The notes under the pieces: model-generated
Told to the model about the DNA's origin: nothing
What the model saw: only the letters and a program-made list of their open reading frames with translations
Databases searched by the model: none
Source of the DNA: Ptychodera flava
Taxonomy: Eukaryota; Hemichordata; Enteropneusta; Ptychoderidae
Assembly: GCF_041260155.1 (NCBI RefSeq)
Contig: NC_091947.1
Coordinates: 28,543,615 to 28,607,614 of the forward strand
Direction: 5' to 3'
DNA length: 64,000 nt
Position numbers and translations under genes: made by a program
Shown here: in pieces, positions 1-11,481 of the stretch
Layout: every line of letters begins with the position of its first letter
How positions within the stretch are numbered: the stretch's first letter is position 1

Positions 1-197
1 TATTAATTATGTTACACGAAACTAACAATATATATATTAAACTAACAGTATAAAGTAACTTTGCTAGAAAGTTAACCCCAGAGACTTCATGAAGAATATC
101 CTACACAATTTACTAGAGCTTGTATATACAAAGTACTTCAGCATTTATTTTTGTACAAATATTGAAGAATAAATTCACATTACTTTAAATAACTTAC

Positions 198-333
198 CTG
201 CACCTGAATGTGAACTATATGAAGCTGCTGCAGATTTTGGTGGTGGCTGTTGAAAGCCATCTGATTTCTTTCTTGGTGACACCTTTCCTCTGTGTCTTCC
301 TTTTGTCAATTGTTGTATTACATCTTTGAATGC
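198..333 (-). CDS. PARP14-like exon: last helix of macrodomain 2 and linker
   Basis: Acceptor TTACTCAACAG, donor GGTGCAG|GTAAGTT. AFKDVIQQLTKG continues the terminal helix of macrodomain 2 directly from DHQTHQ in the previous exon. A basic and proline/serine-rich linker follows (KVSPRKKSDGFQQPPPK). It ends in phase 1, so at least one more exon lies beyond the left edge of the window. Bases 1-197 are intron. Confidence 0.78.
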
Positions 334-3300
334 CTGTTGAGTAAGGATATTATTTTTATTCAGTTTCAAATTGCTTCTTTTCAAAGTCCTTCTCTGATTA
401 CATTCAATACATACCTTCAAATAGCATTTTCTATCCCTAAAGCACTGGGTTAGACAATCCCTAAATACACAAAGTACAAGAGAAGAAAAATGATCTCATT
501 CCGAATTTTACAGTATCCTTGACAGTATCCTTGAAAAATTTCATATGTCCACCATTGCTTTCTAGAGATAAGCATCATTCATTGCAGTGGTTTTCATGTA
601 CATGGTTACATACTTCAAGAGGTTTAATAATAGTTTAAATATTTACTACAACAGTTCACCAAAACCTGGCACAGAATCAAAAAGATGGGTTAAACTCATT
701 GTGTATGAAGAAAGTAAGTGTACATAAAAGAAGAGGTCATACTGATAGAGAAAACAACAATACGTGTTTGAGTTCTGCAGCATAAAAAACACCAACCATT
801 GCAATTTTAGTGTCACTTATAAACAAAGCCCACAGTATTTCTGTTGATTACCAAAATAGCAGTGCAGCTATTAGACTACTATCTTTGCTGTTGATAACGG
901 CATACACTTTATCTATGTGGTAAATAATGGCATCTATTTCACTTCACCTGGTGTGTTTGATGATCTTTCTCATATATTACAAATCTTATTTCTGTTGATT
1001 ACCAAAATAGCAGTGCAGCTAGCAGACTACTATCTTTGCTGTTGATAACGGCATACACTTTATCTATGTGGTAAATAATGGCATCTATTTCACTTCACCT
1101 GGTGTGTTTGATGATCTTTCTCATATATTACAAATCTTATTTCCTTCAAAGAACTGTCGGGACTACTAGCGCTGAATTTTCGAGCTTCTTCATACATAAC
1201 TTTGGCTGTAAAGTCTCTAGGAAAGCCAAGCCCACCAGTACCAATAGCTGGGAATGCAATGGAAAGCATCGCGGCTTTGCTTGCTTTTTCAAAACACTTG
1301 CGCATCAGATCCCGAAATATCTGATGAATCAGAAAAAAACAGACTTAAGATCAAGGTCGTGCCACATGATATCAAGTATTTGAAATCTAGCTGAAACCCC
1401 TAAGCCCCTGGGACCTATAAAATCACGTAGAGATTTTCAACAGAGTAGTGAGCTGCAAAGAGTTGATCATAAGATATTATGAGATTATTACTGAAGTACC
1501 ACAAAAGTTGCACACGGGCATTGGCGCAACGTATCGCGAGGGGTTATGTGCAGTGCAAATGTCTGAGTGCATCCTTGTGGTATTTTCATAAAAACATTAT
1601 TATTATACATCTTACACTATGAGTGACTGCGAGCCCGGCATGGACTGTTTCAATCGAAGTTTGACAATTTTTCTTCCCATTTACAGCACTAGTATGGATA
1701 GTCTCGCATGCCAGCGAGAGCTGTGAGTAGCCGCAGGCTATAACGTCTGTCTAGAACCAACTGCTTAGAAATGTGGTGACGTCAAAAGTGGGCTGTCTTT
1801 CCATTCTAATAAGTATAACTTTGGATCTCCGCGTGCTGATGACTACAACGCATTTTCACTGTATTTACCCACAATGTTTCACATATTCAAAATAAAAATC
1901 TATGGCAAGCATTTAAGGTGAGGCCATATACCACCAGGTCATCAGCAGTCGAATGGGGCCACAAATTTGAGCTTCGTTGGAAAAAAAGCAAAATCATGAA
2001 AAAGCTAATGCCAAAGAGGATGTCGACGATCAACAATCTCAGGCAACGCGCGATGCAATCTTAAAACGAGAGATTTGCCATACCCTGTCAGAAAATTCAC
2101 AAAACCATCTTTTCCTTCTTGATAATCTGTCATACCTGCCAACTGCTTGGGTTTCAGGCTGTCCGTTGCCAATTTCTTCAGCAATTTTGCACAATTTTTT
2201 ACGATTTCATCACGGTTACTGGGGGTAATGTAACCCTGATTTCATGTAGTCGTTTTGTCTGACATCAATGCGGGACAGTTTACGTCCAATAGAACATTTC
2301 TGGATGAATGACGTCGACACAATCAATCAGTCATGTTCAAAAGGCTCTGTTTAGACGCTTAGCCTACACACATGAATAATTAATAGATGTGCTCTTTCAT
2401 CTAACCCATTTTCAGAGCATTCTATTGACAGTATATATAGTATGGTTCTAGCAAGACCTGGTAACCTGTGGCTACTCGCAGCTTGTGGCTTCACCACTCG
2501 CACCACACGCAGGTTCGAGGTCTGGCATGCGAGACTATAGTATGGAGTGCCATCTTGTACGTACTTCTGGATTGCCTGTGAACTACACATACAGAGCGCG
2601 AGACATATTCTGGCCATAATCCAATGGGTCCCTTGAAACCGTTCAACAGTGGCAGTTGCAGAATGCACTGCATAGGAGTCTGATTGGGAAACTATGCCTG
2701 GAAACTGTAATGTTACAAAATAACGGGCGTTCCATACAGCTTTTACTGGGCACTACAAATTCTATTGTTCTCGATTTTAGATTTAAATTAATACACTTTC
2801 TGTGTCATAAATTAATTGTTGGATGAAATACAACAAACATTAGGTATTTGGATATACCGGTATTTTGATTTTACTGACACATAGAACCAACTTTGTGATT
2901 CTCCAAACATCACAGGATGTTTTTAGTTCAGTAAGACTCACATGGCTTGAGATACTTTGGAGTACGCTTAACTACATTATGAATGGATGTCATCTTGGTG
3001 CGGGTAGGATACCAGACAAATGTGCAAATGTGTATGTTGAAAATAATACGGTATGTATTCTGATCATTACCTCAGCTATATGATCTTGCTTTGGATCATT
3101 TTGACTGCAACATGTTCAAATGTTTAATGTTTTTGTGGAAAATTAAAATACTTGACTATGTGGAGTCTGTGAGCCAAACACAGCTTGATTCACATAAAGC
3201 TACTTTGCCCTGCCATTAAACTTTGGTGGAAGGTATTACATACAGATGACCAAAACATGGCCACATGGTTCAAGAATGCAAAAGGAAAATCTTGCAGTGG

Positions 3301-6300
3301 AAGATCAGAATGATGAGTTCAAACATACTATTGATAAACTATAATCTGGTCACAGTGCATGCACAATGAAGCAGATGCATGTTGCTACAATGTCTGAACA
3401 ACAAAGACTGTATGTTGACCAATAAAAAGTGGAGTGCTGATCAAGGGACTATGTACCCTGTAGGCATGAGAATCATGCTACAACAGGAAAATGGTCAAAT
3501 TTTCGAATGGCACATAGTCCCTTGCAGGGAATATGTATATATTATGGTTCAAGAATGCAAAAGGAAAATCTTGCAGTGGAAGATCAGAATGATGAGTTCA
3601 AACATATGCACTATTGATATAAACTATAATCTGGTCACAGTGCATGCACCAGGAAGCAGATGCATGTTGCTGCAATGCCTGAACAACACAGACTGTCTGT
3701 TGACAGATAAAAAGTGGAGTGCTGATCAAGGGACTATGTACCCTTTAGGCATGAGAATCATGCTACAACGGGAAAATGGTCAAATTCCCAAATGGCACAT
3801 AGGCCATTGCAGGGAATATGTAATAATATAATATTTAAGATTGTTGAATATCGATAATTTTTATTGGTTATTATTTAAGAATATGAAAAATTCTCACCCT
3901 CTCTGCATTTGGACTTTCATCCCAGTGACAGCAAAGCACGTGATACACATTTTTGCACTTCAGTTTGGCACCATTTGTTACAATTACGACACCCTCCTTC
4001 ACAGGCCATCCTGCATTCTTGTAGGCATTGACTTCCTTTTGCAATACTGGCCCAGCAACTTTGGAAATGGCTGCAGATACACCTCCTGTATTGAGTGAGA
4101 GTGACGTCTGAGTTGTATTAACTATGATGTCAGTCTACAGATGACAAAATGAACAAACGCAAGATGTGAATCAATAGCATGAGACTAATGTTGCTTGCTG
4201 TGAATCAAAATGAATGATAAAATTTAAAACTTTCGAGAGATGTGAATTTTCAGCATCATATATAACAAAATATGTTGCAATTGTTACCTGAAATCTGCAT
4301 GTGGTTTTCAATCATAGTGAAAGTAAAGTACATGTTGACCCTTTTTGGCATTTCAGTTTAGCATTGAATGATAGACAGCTGTTCTGAAACAACTAACCTT
4401 CTGTTTTGCAATTCTGCCTTTCACTAACTTTATCACAACTCCTTCTGAAGTTTTGAGTTCTGTAGGATTTGAAAGTGGTTCTAGGGATGTATCTCGGGAT
4501 ACGTCTTCTGTCACTTTGGTTCTTCCTCTTCCCCTCAATGAATTTGTGTTTCCAACACTGCCTGTTTGTTTATCGTAATAAATTTTAAGATAAAAAATTA
4601 CATCCCGACAGTTCTTCTCAATGAACTGACATTATAGCATAAATGTCACTCTTATCATATGGAAAATTAAATAGGAATCTGCACAAAAAGGTTTTCAAAG
4701 TAACAGCTAGATCCATTGAGCCAATTTCTGCCATGCGACATTCAGTTTCTATGAAATATTATGGGATTAAAGAAATTGTTTTTTGCAAGTCATCCACAGA
4801 ATAACATATTTAAATAATAATACACGCCAGCAGGGGCAAGATCACGATTTGTTGCCTGCTCAAGGGATGGTGCTCATGATGGTAATATTACCGTCATGAG
4901 TACTAACCCGAGGACAGGCAACAAAGCGTGATCTTGCCCGTTCTAGCATGTGTTATTAATTTTATTACACAGAACAAATACTTTTGTTTTCGGCACTTTG
5001 CTCAGATGTAGTCAAGTGTCGATCAAGACTCGGCATTGTGAAACGTTCTATTTGTTGCTCGATCACAATGCTTATGAAGTTGAAGGTCAACTTAAATTTA
5101 CGTCTAAAAACAAAGACAGTGTTGTTAAAGCTTTTCTCGTTAAATGTACTAAACGTCGTCCTGTACTCCATTTCGAGATAATTTCTTGTGCCTTTGCAAA
5201 AGCCATTGCTTTACAGAAAAAACCAAGCAAATGAACGCGATGATATGGTACGCCCAGAGAGGAAGCGCGGTATTCAAGAACTTGGTAGCAGGCTATATCA
5301 GTATACGCGACAGGGCTATATCACCAAAGCCATGTTCTATCACTTTTTGTACTATATCACGTGAGTGAGGTTCAGCCAATTACAGTACCTGGATAATACG
5401 TGAGGTGTAATAATCTCATTTGAAAAGTGCAAAAAAGAATTACCTGAAAACTGATTGGGAATGATGACATTCTCATTACCATAATATTTGACCAAGCTGT
5501 CTTGGAAGCATTTACATGTCCTGTCAGCATTATCCACCAGATTCACTTCCATCAGACATCCTGGAGACGTCGAACTGAAGAATTTATCCACAGCATCAAT
5601 GACGGTATTAACACTGAGATCTAATGGAAAACCAAAATCCCCAGAGCTGATAGCCGGCAAGGCTACTGAACGACACTGGTATTTTTCAGTTTCAGACAAA
5701 CTATTACACACAGTATCATGCAGCATTTTCTCTTCATGAGATTTCTCCTCTGAAGCGGACTTCCTATAACTTCTGTTCCATGTTGGTCCAACAGCATGAA
5801 TGATTCTTTTACATGGAAGGGCTCCAGACCTCGTGGACACCACTTCACCAGGAAATAATGCTCCCTCTTTTGCTCGTAAAATCCTGGTAGTTTCATCAGC
5901 AATTGATTGTCCACCTGTGCATGATGATTTAAAGATAGATAATAGGTAGAGTTAATCTCTGAATGGATCTAAGTTTTCACGATACAATTATATCATAACA
6001 ATGTATGAGAAACAGAGATTTTGAAATTTATAGGCAGGTCTGATACATAAAAAATATAAAGTCTATGTATATAGGCTGGATGACTGAATTTCATTCCATG
6101 ATGATTAATGTCTCTTAATTTCCTCGAGATGACTGTCATATGTGAAGAGATGTATTGTATTAAGGCCAATCTAATCAATCTAGTACCTACCTGCATCTAT
6201 GATGGCCTTTGCAAGATCGCCTGAATGGTCTAGAAATTGATCGCTTCCATTCACTATGGCATCTACAGGCATTTGGGTGAGATCACCTTTACCAACCACA

Positions 6301-6808
6301 ATACGCCTACCATCCTTTCTGGTCACATGGCATAACACAGTTAATGTAGTCGGTGGTGGCATCATTGGTACATCTTCTTCAGTTTCTACTTCCATGGCTG
6401 TCTCCACTTCTGATGGGTCTGTGACGTCTATCCGACAATTGAATTCATTCTCAACCACTCTAAGATACATTTGTCCTTTGTCTTCCTTGAACAGGGCTGG
6501 CATTCCTGGTTTGTCAATGGGGTGTTGGCGCGCACTGACTTTTTCAGCAAGTTTCTTCAACTGTTCACAGGCTGCTCTCACATCATCTGCTGTTCCTTTG
6601 ACAAGAATGCCAGTGTTGTTTTGGTATTTATCAATACTGAATGGCTGCTGTTTAGCTTGCTGCCTCACCATTTGTAACTCACTCTTTTTCATATCAAAGA
6701 GGAATCTCACTCTGCCCGGTTCCATTTGGATGACATCATCAACCACTCTCTTTGATTTGATTAGATCTTTCTTCTTTGTAGCAACTGGCATTGGCATTGA
6801 GCTTAAGT
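198..6808 (-). CDS. PARP14-like multi-macrodomain protein, partial gene (6 exons seen)
   Basis: The coding path joins 6808-6191, 5914-5444, 4561-4398, 4134-3898, 1320-1099 and 333-198. Every junction is GT-AG and the phases agree (1,1,0,0,0,1), giving about 616 residues. Order: a KH-like segment (residues about 1-125), an acidic linker, macrodomain 1 (about 150-350), a basic linker and macrodomain 2 (about 400-590). This arrangement is typical of PARP14/PARP9/PARP15-like proteins, which bind ADP-ribose or remove or add it on targets. The WWE and ADP-ribosyltransferase domains, if present, would lie beyond base 1. The first exon seen opens at an acceptor (CTATGTAG) in phase 1, so there should be at least one 5' exon; I could not find it in 6809-12000. 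Expression and activity are not visible. A PARP9-like protein without catalytic activity is the main alternative. Confidence 0.85.
838..1139. repeat. 151-bp tandem duplication including a splice donor
   Basis: 838-988 and 989-1139 are nearly identical (difference around ATTAGAC / AGCAGAC). The right copy contains the 3' end of the macrodomain-2 exon and its donor. The left copy therefore carries a second exon end and donor inside the intron. Confidence 0.9.
1099..1320 (-). CDS. PARP14-like exon: C-terminal half of macrodomain 2
   Basis: Acceptor TTTCTGATTCATCAG, phase 0, 74 residues. It contains LSIAFPAIGTGGLGFPRD, an intact canonical macrodomain GTG phosphate loop, and ends IRFVIYEKDHQTHQ at donor CACCAG|GTGAAG. 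The last 41 or so bases of the exon and its donor are duplicated 151 bp further along the minus strand (see the repeat at 838-1139), so a decoy donor exists at 948. Confidence 0.85.
1690..2545. repeat. Inverted-repeat pair in a PARP14-like intron
   Basis: Arms at about 1690-1741 and 2462-2545 are inverted relative to each other and share TAGTCTCGCATGCCAG and GAGTAGCC(G/A)CAGG blocks. About 720 bp lies between them and shows no gene. This is probably a degraded foldback transposon; no target-site duplication was found. Confidence 0.45.
3267..3830. repeat. 279-bp tandem duplication in a PARP14-like intron
   Basis: Two copies (about 3267-3545 and 3546-3830), roughly 90% identical, both starting GGTTCAAGAATGCAAAAGG and ending GGGAATATGTA. 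An apparent 150-codon plus-strand frame here is just the repeat read twice. Confidence 0.85.
3898..4134 (-). CDS. PARP14-like exon: N-terminal half of macrodomain 2
   Basis: This exon has no plausible methionine start, but it lies between a good acceptor (CATCTGTAG) and donor (GAGAGG|GTGAGA). It encodes 79 residues in phase 0. Landmarks are TDIIVNTTQTSLSLNTGGVS, then VAGPVLQKEVNAY, GVVIVTNGAKLKCKNVYHV and CCHWDE. NTTQ replaces NAAN and NTGGVS is the diphosphate loop, close in style to the later macrodomains of vertebrate PARP14. It joins directly to IFRDLMRKCFEKA in the next exon. Confidence 0.82.
4398..4561 (-). CDS. PARP14-like exon: linker and first strand of macrodomain 2
   Basis: Acceptor AAACAAACAG|GC completes the glycine codon left by the previous exon. 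The 55 residues comprise a low-complexity basic and polar linker (LRGRGRTKVTEDVSRD) and then TSEGVVIKLVKGRIAKQK, the first strand pair of a second macrodomain. The donor is CAGAAG|GTTAGT, phase 0. No function can be read from the linker itself. Confidence 0.75.
4815..4957. mobile_element. Foldback MITE in a PARP14-like intron
   Basis: About 60-bp imperfect inverted arms share GGGCAAGATCACG and TTTGTTGCCTG, with outer ends AATAATACACGCC and GCATGTGTTATT. Nothing codes inside. Superfamily unknown. Confidence 0.7.
5444..5914 (-). CDS. PARP14-like exon: body of macrodomain 1
   Basis: Acceptor GCACAG|GT joins the split glycine codon from the previous exon, giving IIDAGGQSIADETTRIL. Macrodomain hallmarks follow in order: IIHAVGPTWN (core strand and loop) and VALPAISSGDFGFP, the phosphate-binding loop, where GTG is replaced by SGD. 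The exon ends at NQFSG with donor TTTTCAG|GTAATT. Reading through the donor would add a short unrelated tail that stops within the intron, so the splice is preferred. Confidence 0.85.
6191..6808 (-). CDS. PARP14-like exon: KH-like region and start of macrodomain 1
   Basis: Begins after acceptor CTATGTAG and ends at donor GCAG|GTAGGT. It reads DLSSMPMPVATKKKDLIKSK, then a KH-like stretch with a helix ending in ACEQLKKLAEKV, then an acidic EVETEEDVP linker. The first macrodomain strand and loop follow: VVGKGDLTQMPVDAIVNGSD. The usual NAAN of ADP-ribose-binding macrodomains is NGSD here. The next segment, HSGDLAKAIIDAG, is the expected glycine-containing helix start. The open antisense frame here is a shadow of this exon. 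Confidence 0.85.
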
Positions 6809-8000
6809 CTACATAGTAATAGAAATTGAAATATCTATTAAATATTCCAGCAGCTTTGAATATTTTTTACTTTATTTGTCTGCATACATAAAGCTACATT
6901 TATGTGTTCTACAATAATGCTATAGTAGTGAATCTCTTCTGTTGATGTTCAAAGCAAACCAAAATATGGAATAACATACACCATTTTATGACTTCTGTTG
7001 TAAAAAACGTGACAACAACAGTACAACATGCCTTATTGCATTTCTGTAAGAATCACCTGTAGCTGGTGATAAACAAGTGACATGGTAGCTTGTGGCCAAT
7101 ATTTAATAATAGGTGTGCGCTGGTTTGTCAATTAATGAAAGAATTCTAAGAACATGAGACATACAGGGGCATTTTAATATCAACAGCAAATTTGTTAATA
7201 TGCGGCAGATTATTTTTTGGGGATAGGAAAGCATCCAACCGGTGATCATTCACATAAGCAGGGAAAGAAAGCACTTATTTTTTATCAACTTTTCCTTTGC
7301 AAGTGGTAAAGTTCACTTACCTGAATTATTTTTTCAGTTTTAACTCAACTAAAAATAAAAAATCTTTAGTAGTAATAAAGAAATGTTTTGAAGCTTCTGA
7401 AAAATAATGTACTTCTTGTCATGTTTTTACTGTGCTATAAGATCCCTCACCTCTATAAAGTTTGGATTAACATTGCACTATACCTGTATACTGTGCTTTT
7501 CTAATGACCTAGCTGGTCTTTTTAATGCTCATGCATAGACTCAGATAAACCAACAACTTAGGGTGTCAGCCAGTTTGCCATGTGTTTTGAAAGCTGAATT
7601 TCCGGATGTTAATCACTCCAATTGCTTCTTGACAGTCATTTTAGAATGGGAAAATTCACAAACAGACAGGTTTGTTGCCATGGACAAGTAGCTTTTGGCT
7701 TAAATATTGACCTGAAAAATTAATCAGTGTTCGTTGATAATTCGAAGACTTGACCAATTGACACCAAAGCTTGCTTGTGACTAACTTTTATCTCATTGCA
7801 TGCAGTCTTCTCACAATGCCACTCACTGAACTGAATATTGAAGATTATGTTTCATTAAAAGTCCCATTTTTTGTGCTATTTTTTGTTACCAAACTTTATT
7901 TTTATAGTGTTATAAACATTCATACAAAACAAAATATTTTTTTCCCTCAAAGGAGGGAGGAGGGTCAGTTTTATAGTTTTATCAATATAGTCACATATTA
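6809..8000. other. No gene recognised
   Basis: AT-rich sequence upstream of the first PARP14-like exon seen. It could hold 5' exons or the promoter, but no exon with good splice sites and protein similarity stood out on the minus strand. Confidence 0.5.
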
Positions 8001-8192
8001 AACACCTATTGCCTGGTCATGAGGGCTATAGCGCTCGTTTATTACCCCGAGGGGCCGTGTGTTACCAGAAACACATCGCTATTCCCCGAGGCCGTAGGCC
8101 GAGGGGTATAGCAATGTGTTTCTGGTAACACACGGCCACGAGGGGTAATAGACGAGCGCTATAGCCCGAATAAAGACCAGGCTATAGGTGTT
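8001..8192. mobile_element. 192-bp foldback MITE
   Basis: An almost complete palindrome centred near 8096 (CCCCGAGGCCGTAGGCCGAG). The ends read AACACCTAT...TAGGTGTT, flanked by TTA at 7998-8000 and 8193-8195, which may be a 3-bp target-site duplication (Harbinger-like, inferred). Confidence 0.75.
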
Positions 8193-8867
8193 TTATAACA
8201 CACCACATGCTCATGTTGTATTGTTATATAGTTTTTAATGTGTTTTGATATTTTGCACGGCAACAATCCATTGTGACAAGTTTACTGGGCGATGTTTTCA
8301 CAGCGATTTCAGTTGTACGCGTGGTACTTTCTTTCAAAAACTATTCTAAGCATACCTAGCGACATCCTTAGTTGCACCTTAATCTTTTCCGTCGATGAGC
8401 TATTCAAGTTCCTATGCTGTTGGAATGTTGGAAAATGTTGGAAAATCTGTTTTAGAGAATGTGTCGTCACCTACCCGGTCGCACATCACGTTCTAGTCAC
8501 CCGCCATTGTTGCAAAGCTGCAGACGACACTACGGTCACGTGACCGGGCACTTTGCCAAATTTGGTCAGAACTATTTCCCTAGGGAAATAGCCTTTAAAA
8601 AAATACCCTCTGACGTCACTTTTGTCGATTTGGTGGGACTAGACGTATTTATTTTCTCGTCACGTGACGTATTCTGGCGAATCGCGACACGGAATGAGCA
8701 TGTGGCGTGTTATAAATACTGTTCATGCAGTCACTTATCATGTCCCCAAAAGAATTTTCATTTTCTCTTCAGCCATTTTGGTTTGGTGTCAGCCGCGCCC
8801 GCCGGCCACAAACAGAAAAAAAAGGGTGACGTGCTGTTGTTTAAGTGACGCGCGCGCTGACCAGAAA

Positions 8868-8990
8868 CATTTCTTTTTCTTTTTTTGGCCTAACCCAAAC
8901 GGGATTCGAACCCCCACACACTCACGGCAACATCGCCTAGCTGCTCCGCCTCACATAAAACCAGTCGGCCACTGCTTCCAACCCAAAAGA
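8868..8990 (-). mobile_element. tRNA-derived SINE-like element
   Basis: On the minus strand, 8961-8971 reads TGGCCGACTGG, a good pol III A box. 8902-8912 reads GGTTCGAATCC, a perfect B box. The spacing of about 50 bp is right for a tRNA-type promoter. An A-rich tail follows (8868-8887 on the minus strand). The stems do not form a clean tRNA, so a tRNA-derived SINE (Leu/Ser-like D arm) is more likely than a tRNA gene. Confidence 0.6.
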
Positions 8991-9174
8991 GTTGGTCACA
9001 GTAACCGACTTAGAGTTTTCAATTCTGTGCGCAACCGAGTAAACACGGTATGAGTGGAGCAGACGACACACAGACACAGTACACACACACAGTACACACA
9101 TATATAGTAATCGGAAAAGCAAGAAGCTTTTTACAATAACAACAATAGTCTGGCTTTTTTGGCATACTAAAAAT

Positions 9175-9407
9175 TAGATTTGTCTCATTCTGTACCGCAT
9201 ACCGTCGGGACATTCAGTGGTGGCACAGTGAAGTTACAGGATCTATTTTTGATGGATAATTTGGACGTTAATTGTACCAGAAAACAAGCAGTTTTTAAAA
9301 TAATCCAGATTTGCGATGAATGCAACTGTGATGAACAGTTGTGCAGATTCCGAGTGTGTTGCCCGATGCAGGGAGGGCTGGACGCTGACACTGCTCGTTG
9401 CATTTGA
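9175..9407 (+). CDS. Possible exon: cysteine-rich extracellular segment
   Basis: After a possible acceptor (CATACTAAAAATTAG) an open frame gives about 77 residues ending at TGA. Its core, ICDECNCDEQLCRFRVCCP, has the paired-cysteine spacing seen in somatomedin-B-like modules of some invertebrate receptors. No convincing donor precedes the stop. A further segment ending at a good donor (CCAAGAG|GTGAGT at 9738) lies downstream and could belong to the same gene. It may be the ectodomain of the tentative gene ending at 11606, an unrelated pseudogene, or chance. Confidence 0.25.
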
Positions 9408-10049
9408 TTTCAAATATCGTTGCAGTCGCCAGGAGTATACCATTGTTATTTTGAACTTCTTGGTCTACATCGTTAGGACATCCCGATCTTTATAGCCCAA
9501 ACTTTGGTAAATAATATCTGACATACCGTTACTGTGAGGAAGTGTCAATTTATTTGTGTATGAACGAATACTATCTTCATTTTAAAGAGCGGTACTAGGA
9601 TATATCGCGTCTCGACTCCCGCAATATCAAGCAAAGTGCAAGGTGCGCTGTCGCCCTAATGTTTGTGTGCATCATACCCCAAACGTGCTGCTTCAGAGAT
9701 GTCTTTCATCATCGATTCCAACTCATTTACACCAAGAGGTGAGTTACAGACCCACACTTTATCTGTGTATCAAAATTCGGTCTTCGGTATTTGAAACAAA
9801 GTGGACTGTTTCGGTCTCTCTCGAGGGTCTATGGTTTAGATAGGTACGTTCAAATGCACCGACCGGGCAATTTTCGAAAATGCTGGTTTAGGGGCCCGTT
9901 TTAGCACTGCTATCAGTGCTAAAACAGTATTTTAGCATCGGTGGAACGGGCTCTCGTCCAATCAGAATGGCGCATGGTAGCATGATATAATATAATAACA
10001 AATTTAAATAACAGGAAATAGCGCGAAAGTACAGATGCCTACCTAATTG

Positions 10050-10657
10050 TGTAACGCCCTCTTTTTTGCTTCCTTTCCCTTTTCCCAAGATTTCATACTT
10101 TTAAACTTGTAGTAATTCACTTGAACTCTAGTAACCTCACAGTGACCTCCAAGACTACACTGAGTTCCTATGCTTATTCCCTTGACGATTGTAGTTTCCT
10201 ATTACTCACTAAGACTGTTTACGTTCACAACCTTGAAGTAACCGTCACTGTCTTGTGTTTAGTGATGTATTGTTTTAACAGATGTTAAACTCATTAGAAG
10301 TGACCGGAGGTTGACGTTGAGTCAAACCTCGTGTTGAAAGAACACTTCGTCCTGTTTTGACAATATTTCCTGTCCTTTAATATTTTCCGACATGATCTGT
10401 ATTTAATTAAAATTGTAGCTTGAGTCATTCATTATAATATGTAGATTTGGAAACTATTTAAGTTGTACACTTTGTAGAAGTATATCAGACCGTAGAGCGG
10501 AGCAGAGGCCGGAGAACGGAGCTGAGAACGGTGTTTAGTAATAAAGATTGAAGTTGTGTTTACAACCGACAACTTTGGTGTCAGCTTCAGTTACTGAAAG
10601 CATTACGATCCCAGACCGGTACCTCAACAAAGAGCTAGTGAAAGTACAGCCGTGACA
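10050..10657 (+). mobile_element. Solo LTR, 608 bp
   Basis: Starts TGTAACGCC and ends GCCGTGACA, the classic TG...CA ends, with short inverted TGTAACG/CGTGACA termini. It is flanked by ATTG at 10046-10049 and 10658-10661. An AATAAAG signal with GTGTTTACA downstream fits an R-U5 boundary. No gag or pol follows. Probably a Gypsy-type LTR left by recombination. Confidence 0.6.
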
Positions 10658-10661
10658 ATTG

Positions 10662-11060
10662 TAATTTGGAAGAATTTTTGACAACCACCAGTGCCAGTAT
10701 AGCCGTTTTTCAACATTCGGATGTACATGTATGCATACTACGAACGATTCTCGTAACAATTTTTCCAATATATGGCACACATTCACAATCGACTGTAACT
10801 TTATATCTCTACAGTAATATACAAGGTATCGCGTATACATTTGCGATGCAAGCGTTAGGGAGACCGCTACCTGATCATCTGATAGACGTTCAACAATGCA
10901 ATAAAGGAAACCAAACCGTTACATTTAATGCAGAAGATACCAATAGCGACCTCCCGGATGATATGACCTTTAAGCCAACAACAAATTTGTGATACGAATA
11001 GCCTTGAACTTCAGTGAAACCATCGACGTATACACAGTTACAGTTAATGAGAAACTATAG
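10662..11060 (+). pseudogene. Coding-like segment in two frames, possible receptor ectodomain
   Basis: One frame runs to TGA at about 10990 and includes STVTLYLYSNIQGIAYTFAM and QQCNKGNQTVTFNAEDTN. Just before its stop, the frame shifted by one continues as KFVIRIALNFSETIDVYTVT and ends at TAG (11058-11060). Both halves look like beta-strand-rich extracellular sequence with N-glycosylation motifs, and the frame change suggests a pseudogene, a sequencing indel or an unseen intron. The adjacent terminal exon encodes a membrane span, which would fit a single-pass receptor. No family recognised. Confidence 0.3.
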
Positions 11061-11481
11061 AGCTAAAGTCATTCTAATGTAAAGTAATGTTTATGAATTT
11101 CCGTCAGATCAAGCCCGTCTCGGGGACAGTCGAGTCGAACTCTCAAACTTTTACTATTGTTTTCTGATCTAACACTTGTGTAGCTTATTTTAATGGTCTT
11201 GGTGCAAGAATAATTTTCAAAAAGTCTTAGTTTTTTGAAAATCAAATAGAGTTAATACCGGTATGGCAGCCATCGCGAATTTCAAATATTGGTAAATCTT
11301 TAGTAATTGGTTTCTCTAGAACCGAAATTTGCACGGTGACTCCTGATTTTGGAAGAGAATTGCCTAAGATTCCTTGAGGAAGGTTTGAGCAAGTCTTTCA
11401 TCGGGGGTGCATACTACCTTAAACCCAAACTTCGCAAACTAAATATTTAATTAATATAATTTTTTACACTTTTGTTCACAG

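Noticed and set aside
3379..3831. 150-codon plus-strand open frame
   Set aside because: It is a 279-bp repeat read twice, antisense to a PARP14-like intron.
6256..6816. 186-codon plus-strand open frame
   Set aside because: Antisense shadow of the KH/macrodomain exon on the minus strand.
8895..8975. Functional tRNA gene
   Set aside because: A and B boxes are good, but the acceptor and anticodon stems do not pair cleanly; an A-rich tail favours a SINE.
9900..9925. Short palindrome TTTTAGCACTG...CAGTGCTAAAA
   Set aside because: Too short to call an element; no flanking duplication.
10576..10590. Primer-binding site (TGGTGTCAG, tRNA-Leu-like) of an LTR element
   Set aside because: It lies inside the LTR as defined by TG...CA ends and the ATTG duplication; likely chance.
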